Origin: Isoperla grammatica
Lineage: Eukaryota > Arthropoda > Insecta > Plecoptera > Perlodidae
Assembly: GCA_945910005.1 (NCBI GenBank)
Contig: OX246749.1
Location: forward strand, 33,878,084 to 33,942,083
DNA length: 64,000 nucleotides
Reading direction: 5' to 3'
The position numbers and the translations under genes are program-made. The stretch's first letter is position 1; each line of letters opens with the position of its first letter. Below the pieces are notes generated by a model that did no database searches, was not told where the DNA came from, and saw nothing but the letters and a program-made list of their open reading frames with translations. Shown here in pieces: positions 12,795 through 23,180 of this stretch.

Positions 12795-15700
12795 CTGAAA
12801 ACATGACAATGTTACCGACCGGTTAAAATGATGAAGACTGTATTAGTGATGACGTCAGATTAAATGGCGGACGAGCTATCTGACTCCAAACAACTTTCCT
12901 GTAACGTAGTTATTATTTAAAGTAGTAATTGTATCATCACAATACTTGACTTATCAGTTTAATCAACTTCATTTTTACTGTTTCGTGTTAAGGAAAACGA
13001 AATATCTGAACTGATAAAACCCTCGCTACAATGTTTGCAAAAACAAAACTATCTGTCAACTGTCATGATTGTTTGGAGTCACAAATACGATTCGTCATTG
13101 GTTGACACGGGAATCGTGACGTCACACTAATATACTCTAATAGGGTATTACGGCCCATTTTTCGCAACTTTGGCTAATCGAGACGATGAGTGGATGAAAT
13201 ATGACGATGATAGAAAGCCACATGTCCGGATCAGATCCATTGCACATCGCGGGGGTCGTCATAAGGGGAGTCCAACAAGGGGGGGGGGGGGGGGCAGGGC
13301 CAAGTGGGAGGAGAATTCTTCAGTGGGACAGAGGAGGGAAAGAGAATGTCCTTTCGTCACCTCCCACGACTAGCAGAGTCGCTCTTGGTCTATTCTATCC
13401 CGGGCCCAGACGGGCCATTACCGGCAGAGTCGATAAAGAAGTTCCATTATTATTATTTTTTATTTCAACAACTAAAGGGGAGAGAGAAAGCTCGTGGATT
13501 CACGAAAGCATTGATTAAATAACCCAACAGGTTATACAATCAATGGCGATTGGAAGGGGGAGGGGGGAGACGGCTCACTGATGAAGTTACGCAACTTGTT
13601 GAACATGGAAGAAAGTGACAACTTCTTATAAAACGATGACGATTGTATATTAATGAGTTTTTAGTATTCGTTCAACAATAAGAAGAAGAATGCTGCTTTT
13701 TCATGTGGTGACGTCCTTAAACTTGTAATCAATATATATCGAAGTGCGCACACTTCGATATATATCGATTACAAGTATTTGCGCACTTGCGCTCCAAGGT
13801 GAAGCAGCCCTACACTTCCGTCAAGTGACTTGTTTACACAGGTTCGCGCGCACTTGTTTCGGTTTAACCTTGACCACGCGTGACATTGACGTCATCGGGG
13901 GAATACGTAGGATTGGCGCAAAACTCAAGGTCACTAGATCTCCTAGCGGGGTCTCGTCGAACTCCAAAACAAGGTAATCTAAATCTAGGGCATTTACACA
14001 TTGCTCTAATCGCTAGTTATGCAAATCGGAGAATAATTGATGGAAACAAATGAATTGATAAATCGATGTTCACGGAATCGACATTGAAAACTGTAAAAGA
14101 GACACGGGTGAGCGGGAGTAGCTTGAGGGTGTAACTGGTGGGATAACTTGCGGGAGTAGCATGCGGGAGTAACTTGCTGGAGTAACATGCGGGATAACTT
14201 GCGGGATAACTTGCGGGAGTAGCATGCGGGAGTAACCTGCGGGAGTGACATGCGGGAGTAACTTGCGGGACAAACTTGCGGGAGTAACATGCGGGAGTAA
14301 CTTGCGGGAGTAACTTGCGGGATAACTTGTGGGAGTAACTTGCGGGAGTAACTTGTGGGAGTAACATGCAGGAGTAATTTGCGGAAATAACTTGCGGGAG
14401 TAACAAGCGGGAAAACTTGCGGGACTAACATGCGAAAGTAACTTACGGGACAAACTTGCGGGAGTGACTTGCGGGAGTAGCTTGCGGGAGTAGCTTGCGA
14501 AAGTAACATGCAGGAGTAACTTGCGGAAGTAACTTGCGGGAGTAACTTGCGGAAGTTACTTGCGGGAGTAACTTGCGGGAGTAACCTGCGGGAGTAACTT
14601 GCGGGAGTAACTAGCGGGAGTAACTTGCGGGAGTAACTTTCTTGAGCAATAGGCTAACTTTCCTTCGTGGGACATCAGGCAGCTCTCACATTTACCAACC
14701 AATCAATGAATCAATCAATCTGGTACTCACTGAGTGTGAGGTTGTCCTTGCCGTTGCCCTGGAGTGGGAGAAGCAGCACCCTCCCCGCCACTACGTAGTT
14801 ACCCCTCAAGATGAACGTGGGTATAGTGACGTCCACCTGTAGCATGTAGGTGTCATCCGTCATCTCGCTCCTGTAACATACACGTGCAGTGACGTCACAG
14901 CTAGACTGGCCACTACTATTATATGTCATCCCCTGCAGCGTAGAATCCGCTTATAAATGTTTCCACGTTACGATAAATATTTCCCTGATTCAAATTACCT
15001 AATTTCACTTTTGTAAAAAAAAATTGCAATACACCTTTCAAAATTTAGTTAGTTAATTTGAAAAACAGAAATATTTATATGTATTTATTTATTGTCTATT
15101 ACATTCAGTTATAAAACCGATTTACAAAGGAGTACAATAAATAGAACAATGTATACAAATGATAATGCAATATCATAAAATAACAAAATAAACTAGTAAA
15201 CTATAGAAGAAAGAACAAGAATAATAAAAATTGGAACATAAGAGCATTTAGAAAGACCATTAATTTTCTAGTGGATGATATGTTTTGGTTTATTTTTTGA
15301 CAATTTTTCAAGAAATTTTAACACACAGAAATCTAGGGTAGATGGTCAGGTAATTTGAGAGCCTACTTATTAAGTATAAAAGTATGATACTCACTTGACG
15401 CTGTCTACCCTGGATGAGCTGATACCCAGCAGGTCTTGCTCACTGAGAGTCAACTTGAGGCTGACGGGTCCGTTGGAACCCTGATCGATGCTCATCTGTG
15501 TCACTCGTAGGGGGTCGATGGGTAGGATGCCTAGTTTGGGCAGCCCTGCGACAAACACGAGGATATATTTTATTTATTTAATGTCTTTCCTATTCAGTTA
15601 TAAAAACTGATTTACAAAGGAGGATCTTAAATAAAACTAGGCTATGCAAACAATTAATAATAATGAAAGCAAAAATAACAACAAAAACAAAAAACAAACT

Positions 15701-18700
15701 ACTGTACTATAAAAAAAATCAAGAACAAGAAAAAATAATTGAGAGATTAAATAAAATAAAATCAAGTGGGTATATGCATTATAATTATTAAATAATAAAA
15801 ATTAAAGTAAATAAATATGAAACAACCTGGAGAAAAAAATTGGAATATAAATATAATTATATAAGTGAAAAAAGAATAAAAAGAAAAAAGAAGAAAGAAA
15901 AAAATCGAATAAAGAAAAGTAAAAAGAAAAAAGAAAAACTGATTTCTTAACGGTCCCAGCTACATACATAGAAACACTGTATATTGTACGCGACAATACA
16001 AGACAAGATGTTCAAAGTATAACTTTTTCAATACTACATTGATACATTTGCCAGTCTTGAGGGCTCCCAAAGCTCCCTCAAATCGTCTTCCCCGGACAGC
16101 AAAGAAGAGGCGAGTGCCGTGATCCGTCCCAGTCTATAATAAGGGCCCCATGGATGGTTCAGCCCTAGACTTTGACGGCTCCCCCTCGCTCCTACTGAGC
16201 ACCAATTCAGTTTTCTTCTCACTGTTTTTTTACACTCATTTCTTTGTAGCAGGATCTACCCCCATTCATCCCCACACTAATTTTATATTATCTCCCCAGC
16301 CCTCGGGCTTACGCGTTTACCCTCTGTATTCTTTCATCTGCTCTAGAGGGCCCAGCCCGGGAGAGCGTTTCAGCAAAGTTCAATGCTGAACTATTGTATC
16401 TAGTAAGTATATAACCAGTATTTCTCCATGACAACGACCAATCAAAGCCCTTGAAATCCTCCAAATAGCTTAATTGCTACAAATAACTTTCCTATTAGGA
16501 GATTGTAAGATTGGCCCTTTAAGGGTTATCTAATAAGTTGACCGCAAAAACATTTTAAAACTGTTAAACAAACAATAGAGCAAGCTAAACAATATAAATA
16601 AAACCTTAAAATATTGTAGCCTCATTGTTACAGTTGTTAATCAATGTTAATCTGAATTCAATAATTTATAAAGTAACTGCTTACCCTTAGCCATTTGGGA
16701 GATCGCGCCTTGTATCGCTGCTTTCAAGCAGACATCGTCGTTCCTCTTGCATTTCGTGAAGTCCTTGGCTGGAAACAAAAGAAGTAAATACAGAAATTAA
16801 AAAAAAAAAATCTGCAGAAAATTCGATTTATGACGAATGTAATTTGCTGTGTAACATTTTTAATTCACCGCAAGAATTTTTCAGATTTTTTTTCATAATT
16901 CAGCTAGAACCCTTAAATAGAGCTATTCACGGCTCTCTAGAATAATTCTGAAAATCATCTATCAGAATCCAAAGGAACAGAACTCAGGTTCCCACGAAAT
17001 GTTTTTTTAGTTTGTATAGTTTCACTGTTTGATGGATGTATGTACACATTGTTGATGTTTTAACAAATACAAACATGTTACGTGTAGGCTGAGGCTAGTA
17101 TAATGTATAATATGTGGACAAGTGTTGACACAAGGAAGCAAACACAACAGGTGACCAATGTTTGAAGTTGAAGAGGAGGGAATTTCGCACTTGGCCTCGC
17201 CCGGCAGCATTATATCACGCAAGAGTTGAAGGGACAATCACCGACCTAAGCAAAGACTATTCACATACTTGAACCTGACAGCTTCGCCACTACAAAGTGT
17301 ATTTGAACATAACATCCGCCCGTGCACAACAATTTCAATCAACCATTAAGTCTGTACCACCAATTTCTGTCACTTAAAATTGCTTTAAAATGTAAAAAAA
17401 AATTGTTTTAAAAATGTAAAAAAAAAAAAAAAAAGTAAACTATTCATAGTTCCCACGTGACGTCACAGCGGCCATGATTGCGACACAACTGATGAAGACC
17501 AATCCTAGATCATTAGCAAATACTATTCAAATTCGATAAATAAGCCTAATTTATAATTTATAAAGTAAACATAAGCAATAAAACAATTACAAATAACGAC
17601 ACATACCAATTTTATTTAAAAAAAAACACGCTGGATTTTAAAGAACTAAGAATTTCTGTGCTCTACCACAACAGCCTTCAATTGTTTCTCCATGGCAACG
17701 TCAAAGTTTGATCACAAATGTGGCCGCCACGCGCAAAGATGTGACGTACGTGCAATCTATGAATATAATATGTCATGTTTCACGCAATGAGTGTCAGCCC
17801 AGCCAATGAGAGGCGACGTTTTATAAATCCAGCCAATGGAAGCGAGACTAAGTAAAACAGATAGAAAAATAAAACCTTAAGCGAAGGATACCTTTACGTC
17901 AAAAACCGCAGCAAATTTTCATGTTTTAATTATATCTCAAGAATGGACCTCGAAATCAAAAATCTGAAAAATAAGGATGCTGTAGTTTGGTAAGCCCTAC
18001 AAACTGCATGATAAATATGCTTAACATTATAATCTGTATGAATGTGCTACCTATTTCATTAATAATGTAATAAATTAGGTATCACAGTCATACTGATTAT
18101 AATGTTAAGTATATTTATCACTCAGTTCGTAGGGCTTACCAAACTACAGCATCCTTATTTTTCAGATTTTTGATTTCGAGGTCCATTCTTATTCTTAAGA
18201 TATAATTAAAACATGACAATTTGCTGCGGTTTTTGACGTAAAAGTAATTTTTATTTTTATTTAATTTTATTTCAAATTATTGTCATTATGATTAGGGCCG
18301 ATAGAGCAGAGCAGTAAAAACCATTATTTAATCAATACTTGACACAGGTGAGTCCCGTGTTTGTTAAAGTGGGCCCGGAGACAGTGTTGACCGTGAAGTG
18401 ACCTTCAACTTGTCATTTCAGCGAAGAATGTGTCTGAAGACGCAAAGTCAAGGCCGGCCTATGCCCAGCTCTAACTAATCACGTCTCAATGACTTCGCAC
18501 TAAATCACAATAGGCCATTTCAAAACATATCTCGGACCCTTTTTATTATTTTTATCACAGTCGTCTAGACCTTTAATGCAACAATTAAAAAAAACATGAA
18601 GTCAAGGTTGGTAGATGATGATAAATAAATAAATAAATTCACATTTAGAGTCTACCCACTCAGTAACTAAACTGATTTGCAGTGGGGGACTTTAATTTAA

Positions 18701-21700
18701 AGCGACTAAACCAACCCTGTAGGCTTCGAACACCATCGACGAGTGAGCAATAACCAATCAAAGGTCGATATTTCAAATACGAAACATATGAATCAGTGAT
18801 TGGACAGTGCGAACACCTGCGGACAAATGCCAGAATCAACAAGGCCGATTCAGAACTTTGAATTTATTGAGTGATATTCTGTGCATCAATTAACCTTGAA
18901 AACTAATTTTTAATTGTTGTGTATTGTTGCACATACAGATTTAGAAGACCGTGATGATACTCGTACAAGGGGTCCTAGATAGTCTTTGAAATGACCTATC
19001 TAGAGTCAAGACGCATAAAATATTATTTAAAAACTATCTGGAGCCCTTTGTATGATTATTATCACGGTCTTCTAGATCTTCATGTACAACAACACATAAT
19101 AATTATAAATGCAATATCAAGGTTAGTAGATGGTGATCTTGTATGCAGAAAATATATGGTACATATTCCTACCCCTAGGGGCGCCTGTTGTTGCCAGGTA
19201 ACAGTTTTATGCATGTTATTTCCCGTATAGAAAGAAAGCAAATCCTTAGCAACACTGGGCGCCTTTAGGGGTAGGGGACAACTATGAATACATTTACATT
19301 GTTTGGTATTGTTGTTCTTGAAGATTAAGGTTGGAATTCATAGTCGGCCCCTACACCTAGGGGCACCCATTGTTGCTATGGATTTGTTTTGTTTATGGGA
19401 AATAACATGCAAACAACTGTTACCTTGGTAACAATGGGCGCCCCTAGGTGTAGGGGCCGACTATGAATTCCAACCTAAGGATAATAAGTTTTGTAGGAAA
19501 TGATATAATTTTAATTTTGAAGCAATCGAGAACCAATTTTAAACATTACAGATAATTCTTTGCGTGGGCTGGACGACATAAACGTATGTTAATCTACGCT
19601 GTTTGTGGAGACCCCGATTTTAGTTGGAAACTGCTTTAAATGAAGCAGGATAAAATATAAGTCATTTTCTAGAGAATTTAGTCCTCTTTCTTTGGAATAT
19701 TTCTTTGTTCCAATCCTCTCGATTAGCCAAGTTGCTAAAATATGGGACGTAAAACTCAAATATCATCATCGTCATTCTTTGTGGCAATCTTCGTTCTTCA
19801 AATGGTTCTTAGTTATGAGTTGTTTCAAATCAATATGAGTTTTAAATTAAATAAGAAGATTAATGTTGGCAAAAGGAACAAAGAAACATTCATACGGAAG
19901 AGCATTAGCATAAATTACCAGATAGTGACGTAGTTTGTTATGATTTGTTACAGTTTTAAAGCAATTTATTTTATGAGTCTAGTTTTTAGACACCTTTCAA
20001 ATTATAAAAAGAGCATTAGAATGCGGAACTGTCTGTTGGAACAAAGAAATATTCATTAGAAAGAGCATTAGAATTTTTTGTTGCTTTGCGACAAGGTTAA
20101 AGTAATTTTAACAGATATAGATCGGCTGTTGCGCAATATAGGTGGGCTACAGTGTTGATCGAGAAATGTTCTTAAATATGTGTTTTGAAATACACCTTTG
20201 GAGTTAACGGTAAAGGGTAGTCTCACTGTAGAAACCGCGCCAAATTAACGTTTTTAATTTATATTTTGAGAACACTACACAATATTGAAAAAGTGATGAT
20301 TGAGCAAAACTCGGTTTCAGAAGAGCTACAATTTGGATTAACAAAATTTCAAATATTTTTGTGATTACTGTTGTTATTTGAGAAAACAATTAAGGAATTA
20401 ATTATTAATTGATTTTTTAAAATAACAACCGTAATGATAACAATGTTTAAAATTTTGGTAATCCAGATTGTAGCTCTTACGAAACCGAGTTTTGGTCAAT
20501 CTTCACTTTTTCAATATTGTGTAGTGTTCTCAAAATATAAATTAAAATTGTTAATTTGGCGCGGTTTTTACAGTGAGACTACCTTTACCGTTAATAAGAA
20601 CATTTGATAAACGGAACAAAGAAACAGTACATTCTGTAGGTGATATATTTTTTTTTAAATTTGTGACAATTTTGTTACGCAATTTTAATAGACTGAAATC
20701 GGTGGTTCTGCAGAGTAGGTAGATATAGAGTTCTGAGAAAGAGATATTCGTATTTATTTGATATTGCTGCACACATTCACAAATTAAATAAGAACGTTTG
20801 ATAAAAGGAAATACGTATCATCATTATTGAATCTTTATTGGCAACAGGACTATTTTCCCGCAAGTGCAATATAACAATACTTAAGACTAATGAACAAACA
20901 AAGAAACATTCATAAGAAAGAGAACTGAATTCTCTAGAAGATGACATTTTTTTATTTGTGAAAATTTTAAAGCATTTTAAACCAAATTTTAACAGACTAA
21001 AATCGGGGCTTCCGAAGGGTAGGTGCAAATACAAGCTTTGACATCGAATTGGTCTTACTTGGTCTTTAAGATGTTATAATATCTCTTTCCAATTAAATTA
21101 TTGGCATACGGAAATAAGTATTGAAATAAAAAAAATTAAAGAAATAAGAAAGAACGCTAAATTCTTTAGTTGACTTTTTACTTTGTGACAATTTAAAACA
21201 TTTAAACAACATTAATCGGGTGTTCTACAGGGTAGGAGAAATGAAAATTTAAATTAAGGTCGGTACACACCCTTATTTAAGATTTAAGGTTTAACAAAGT
21301 CAAATCAATTCAAAAGCGTTACGGCGTTTACACACTTTTCTAGGATTAAAGATTTAAGGAAACCATAGCAACGTTAGCTCTTATACCAAACATTCGTAGC
21401 CCAGCCAATGAGAGGCGACGTTTTATAAATCCGACCAATGGTAGCGATCCTAAGTAAAACAGTTGGGAAAATAAAACCTTAAACCTTAAATAAGTGTGTA
21501 AGCCAAACTTTAACAAAAAAGCGTATTCCAAAGGACAATAGACCTTTTTCAAAATTGATCTAGGACCCTTAGATAGAGCTAATCACGGCCTTCTAGATCT
21601 TCAATGACAACCATGCAAAACAGTGAAAAATGCACCTTAACATAACTATCAAAGACCCTTAGATAGAGCTAATTACGGCCCTCTAGATCAATTCTGAAAA

Positions 21701-22199
21701 TCATCTATTTTAAAACATTTTAACAACATAAATCGAATGTTCCACAGGTTAGTAGGAATAAAATTTTAAATTAAGATAAAAGCGTATTCCAAAACTTACG
21801 CAAGGTGAACTCTTTAAATAAGTGTGTAAACCAATTTTTAACAAAAAAGCGTATTCCAAAGGACGATTTTAAAACATTTTAACTACATAAATCGTGTTTT
21901 ACACAGGGTAGGAAGAATAAAAATTTAAATGAACATAAAAGCGTATTCCAAAGACTTACGCAAGGAAGAACTCTTTAAATAAGTGTGTAAACCAATTTTT
22001 AAAAAGCGTATTCCAAAGGACAATTTTTAAAACCTTTCAACAATTTAAATCGTATGTTCCACAGGGTAGGAAGAATAAAAATGTCTATGAAGATAAAAGC
22101 GTATTCCAAAGACTTACGCAAGGAAGAACTCTTCGCCTCTGCGACCCCCGCCAACTGAACAGCCAGACAAACAGCGACACAAGCGTATAGACCTCTCAT
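12490..22199 (-). CDS. Takeout/JHBP-family secreted protein, complete, 5 exons
   Basis: The join (coding order) is 22199-22118, 16768-16685, 15545-15395, 14870-14731, 12794-12490: 762 nt, 253 residues. The family are secreted carriers of hydrophobic ligands with a JHBP/SMP-like fold, acting in haemolymph or at chemosensory and feeding tissues. Residues 1-22 form a signal peptide (cleavage likely after AEA). The N-terminal cysteine pair C34/C41 sits in CKRNDDVC, closer together than the roughly 9-residue gap common in the family. Then GLPKLGILPIDPL, the middle motif LRGNYVVAGRVLLLPLQGNG, and the C-terminal block ELENLFNGEKTLGDTMSTVL, DNWRDILNE, ending RLYSRVPYSAMHDVE. Every intron is GT-AG and every phase closes. 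The ligand cannot be told from sequence. An AATAAA lies 68 nt after the stop. Confidence 0.95.
13150..13432. mobile_element. SINE-2 family body in takeout intron 4
   Basis: Contains gctaatcgagacgatgagtg, gaaagccacatg, gatccattgcacatcgcg, gggccaagtgggaggagaa and the end words acgactagcagagtcgctc. The same blocks occur in the same order at 47323-47668. A G run of 16 (13279-13294) is inside it. No tRNA-like head is attached here. Confidence 0.7.
13722..13775. repeat. Near-perfect 25-bp-arm palindrome
   Basis: Arms 13722-13746 and 13751-13775 pair with a single mismatch around a 4-nt centre (cgca). Arm words are cttgtaatc and atatatatcgaagtg. It lies in takeout intron 4. Confidence 0.85.
14105..14640. 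repeat. 13-bp minisatellite, locus 1
   Basis: About 40 copies of cgggagtaacttg with point variants and occasional deletions, in takeout intron 4. ORFs across it on both strands are translations of the repeat. The same unit recurs at 48885-49010 and 49355-49625. Confidence 0.95.
14731..14870 (-). CDS. Takeout-like exon 4
   Basis: Acceptor tgttacag and donor ctcagtgagt on the coding strand. It encodes SEMTDDTYMLQVDVTIPTFI then LRGNYVVAGRVLLLPLQGNG, the family's central motif. Confidence 0.94.
15066..15245. repeat. Dispersed repeat family D, copy 1
   Basis: Words tttatttattgtctatta, agttataaaaccgatttac and aaaggag. Related copies are at 15571-15740 and, inverted, at 36850-37022. Two of the three lie in introns of the takeout gene. 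Confidence 0.6.
15395..15545 (-). CDS. Takeout-like exon 3
   Basis: Acceptor gtttgtcgcag and donor cgtcaagtgagt on the coding strand. It encodes LPKLGILPIDPLRVTQMSID then LKLTLSEQDLLGISSSRVDS, typical of the N-terminal half of the JHBP fold. Confidence 0.95.
15571..15740. repeat. Dispersed repeat family D, copy 2
   Basis: Same opening as the copy at 15066 (agttataaaaactgatttac, aaaggagg), then an A-rich stretch with aagaacaagaaa. It sits immediately upstream of exon 3 in intron 2. Confidence 0.6.
16685..16768 (-). CDS. Takeout-like exon 2
   Basis: Acceptor tttgtttccag and donor taagggtaagc on the coding strand. It encodes KDFTKCKRNDDVCLKAAIQG then AISQMAK, with the conserved cysteine pair. 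Confidence 0.95.
17440..17765. mobile_element. MITE family B, copy 1
   Basis: 326 bp with short terminal inverted repeats (tattcatag at the left, ctatgaata at the right). The interior is nearly identical to the reverse complement of 22771-23094. It lies in takeout intron 1. Interior words: gtgacgtcacagcggccatg, ttctccatggcaacgtcaaa. Confidence 0.85.
17892..18244. mobile_element. Foldback (long-palindrome) MITE
   Basis: The left arm (ctttacgtcaaaaaccgcag, then ggatgctgtagtttggtaag) is mirrored by the right arm (cttaccaaactacagcatcc, then ctgcggtttttgacgtaaaa). Arms are about 150 bp and highly similar, around a short AT-rich centre. No coding capacity. It lies in takeout intron 1. Confidence 0.85.
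18530..18625 (+). mobile_element. Half copy of MITE family E
   Basis: Words tttatcacagtcgtctagac and gtcaaggttggtagatgatg correspond to the right half of the palindromic element at 18893-19130. Confidence 0.55.
18617..18875 (+). repeat. Dispersed repeat family C, full-like copy
   Basis: Starts at ataaataaataaattcac, includes gtctacccactcagtaac, gactaaaccaaccctgtagg and caccatcgacgagtgagc, and ends tttgaatttattgagtg. It is highly similar to 49022-49280; partial inverted copies are at 35688-35790 and 37762-38012. Confidence 0.8.
18893..19130. mobile_element. Palindromic MITE family E
   Basis: The left half contains ttaaccttg, ttagaagaccgtgatgatac and acaaggggtcctagatagt; the right half mirrors it with actatctggagccctttg, tatcacggtcttctagatct and atcaaggttagtag. 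The motif atcacggtcttctagatctt links this to the 157-bp elements at 21546 and 25649. Confidence 0.7.
19164..19290. mobile_element. MITE family F, copy 1
   Basis: Arms cctacccctaggggcgcc and ggcgcctttaggggtagggg flank a core with atgcatgttatttcccgt. Copies 2 and 3 are at 19328-19476 and 37165-37264. Confidence 0.7.
19328..19476. mobile_element. MITE family F, copy 2, near-perfect palindrome
   Basis: The left arm starts aggttggaattcatagtcgg then cccctacacctaggggc; the right arm mirrors it (gcccctaggtgtaggggcc, then gactatgaattccaacct). Inner words caccttgttgctatg-like and gttaccttggtaacaatggg also pair partly. About 149 bp. Confidence 0.85.
19713..19780. mobile_element. SINE-2 body fragment
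   Basis: ctctcgattagccaagttgc and aatatgggacgtaaaactca are the reverse complement of the block seen at 34118-34178 and 48213. Confidence 0.55.
19860..21260. repeat. Cluster of dispersed ~130-bp repeat family G
   Basis: Several diverged copies share the order: ggaacaaagaaacattcat, agaaagagca, ctagaagatgacat, gacaattttaaagca, acagactgaaatcgg, gggtagg. Copies begin near 19870, 20037, 20610, 20890 and 21130, with others near 5610 and 28085. They fill takeout intron 1. Confidence 0.65.
20204..20594. mobile_element. Foldback MITE flanked by TTAA
   Basis: TTAA precedes cggtaaagggtagtctcact, and the mirror agtgagactacctttaccg is followed by TTAA. The arms continue inward (accgcgccaaattaac, attttgagaacactacacaa) for over 120 bp. 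A TTAA target duplication suggests mobilisation by a piggyBac-type transposase; this is inference. A diverged half copy is at 23597-23692. Confidence 0.8.
21480..22125. repeat. ~160-bp tandem repeat reaching into takeout exon 1
   Basis: Units share aaaagcgtattccaaagac, ttacgcaaggaagaactctt, taaataagtgtgtaaaccaa and cacagggtaggaagaata. The block acttacgcaagg recurs at 21795, 21954 and 22112, spacing about 160. The last copy is the 3' end of exon 1 with its splice donor. Confidence 0.85.
21546..21702. mobile_element. 157-bp MITE family E', copy 1
   Basis: Ends ttttcaaaattgatc and gatcaattctgaaaatc are inverted repeats. The interior has two direct blocks of acccttagatagagctaat followed by acggccttctagatc. 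The other copy is at 25649-25805. Confidence 0.8.
22118..22199 (-). CDS. Takeout-like exon 1 (signal peptide)
   Basis: Starts at ATG 22199-22197 and encodes MRGLYACVAVCLAVQLAGVA then EAKSSSL, a clear signal peptide. Donor ttgcgtaagtc. The start is supported by a TATA box and a TSS-like site just upstream. Confidence 0.93.
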
Positions 22200-22212
22200 G
22201 TTGATTACTTGT

Positions 22213-22256
22213 AGTGAACTGTGCTTGCACCTCTGTCACCACCCGCTCTTATACCA
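22213..22256 (-). promoter_or_regulatory. TATA/initiator core promoter of the takeout-like gene
   Basis: On the coding strand ggtataagag (22246-22255) lies about 30 nt before gcacagttcac (22214-22224), an arthropod-like initiator. The implied 5' UTR is only about 20 nt before the ATG. Confidence 0.65.
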
Positions 22257-22314
22257 CCTTATCTTCACGCGGCCCTGACTCCACACCAACCTTCTTAGAT
22301 TCACAGCCCCCCCT

Positions 22315-22332
22315 CCCCCCCCCCCCCCCCCT
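22315..22332. repeat. Poly-C tract of 18
   Basis: Homopolymer C run preceded by a shorter CCCCCCCT. It is one of at least 14 such runs in the window, here about 115 bp upstream of the takeout start codon. Confidence 0.95.
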
Positions 22333-22687
22333 ACTTGTTTTTCTATTGTCCAAACAAATCGATCACGCTATTATTTGAAACGCGCCCTAACGATGTAGAT
22401 TGCGCAAATAGTAATTTAATGTGTTCATGCGAATTATGTATTGTCTAGTTTCTTATGTAATTCAATCAAGTTTTCCTTCAGTTGTGACATTTTTAAAGTT
22501 CTTTATCACGGTCGGCTGGTTTGGTAACCTTGATCTTCATGGATCTATAGATCGTAATGCAAATTAGATTAATTATATGAAGTAGTTTGTTGAGATTAGT
22601 ATCTTATAGTATGAATGACATAGTTTCCTTGTTGAATACTATTATTAATTAATTATATGCATATGTACATATGTTATGAAAACGAAA

Positions 22688-22770
22688 ATTCCCAACTATC
22701 CAATCACTCTAATATACCTAGTTAGTCACCTGAAGAGGGGCACATACATCAGGTAAAGCTGGTGTGCACC
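22688..22770 (+). mobile_element. SINE-1 tail fragment
   Basis: ttcccaactatccaa, ctagttagtcacctgaagag and catcaggtaaagctggt match the tail of the full SINE-1 at 26836-27104. Confidence 0.7.
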
Positions 22771-23094
22771 CTATTCATAGGTTGCACGTAAGTCACATCT
22801 TTGCGCGTGGTGGCCACATTTGTGATAAAACTTTGACGTTGCCATGGAGAAACAATTGAAGGCTGTTGTGGTAGAACACCGACATTCTAAGTTCTTTAAA
22901 ATTGAGCGTGTTTTTTTAAATAAAATTGATATATGTCGTAATGTTTAATTTTTTTATTACTTATGTTTATTTTTTAAATTCTAAATTAGGCTTATTTATC
23001 GAATTTGAATAGTATTTGCCAATGATCTAGGATTGGTTCTCATCAATTGTGTCGCAATCATGGCCGCTGTGACGTCACGTGGGAACTATGAATA
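22771..23094. mobile_element. MITE family B, copy 2 (inverted)
   Basis: 324 bp, the reverse orientation of the copy at 17440-17765, with the same tattcatag/ctatgaata ends. It begins exactly where the SINE-1 tail fragment stops. Confidence 0.85.
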
Positions 23095-23120
23095 ACGGGT
23101 ATCCCTACGAAAACTGATGA

Positions 23121-23180
23121 ATCCAGTGAGCGGGATCGAACCGGCGACCTCTCCCGTGTCACCGCTGAGGCAACTCATAT
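23121..23180 (-). mobile_element. SINE-1 tRNA-like head
   Basis: On the minus strand: A-box-like ttgcctcagcgg and B-box ggttcgatccc, with gtcgccggttcgat shared with the full copy at 27040-27104. It does not fold as a true tRNA gene that I can support. Confidence 0.65.

Noticed and set aside
14006..14509. 167-residue minus-strand ORF of SYSRKLLPQVTPA repeats
   Set aside because: A 13-bp minisatellite without stops in several frames. Three overlapping frames are open at once.
20777..21034. Minus-strand 85-residue ORF and similar ones nearby
   Set aside because: They run through copies of dispersed family G with no conserved frame between copies.
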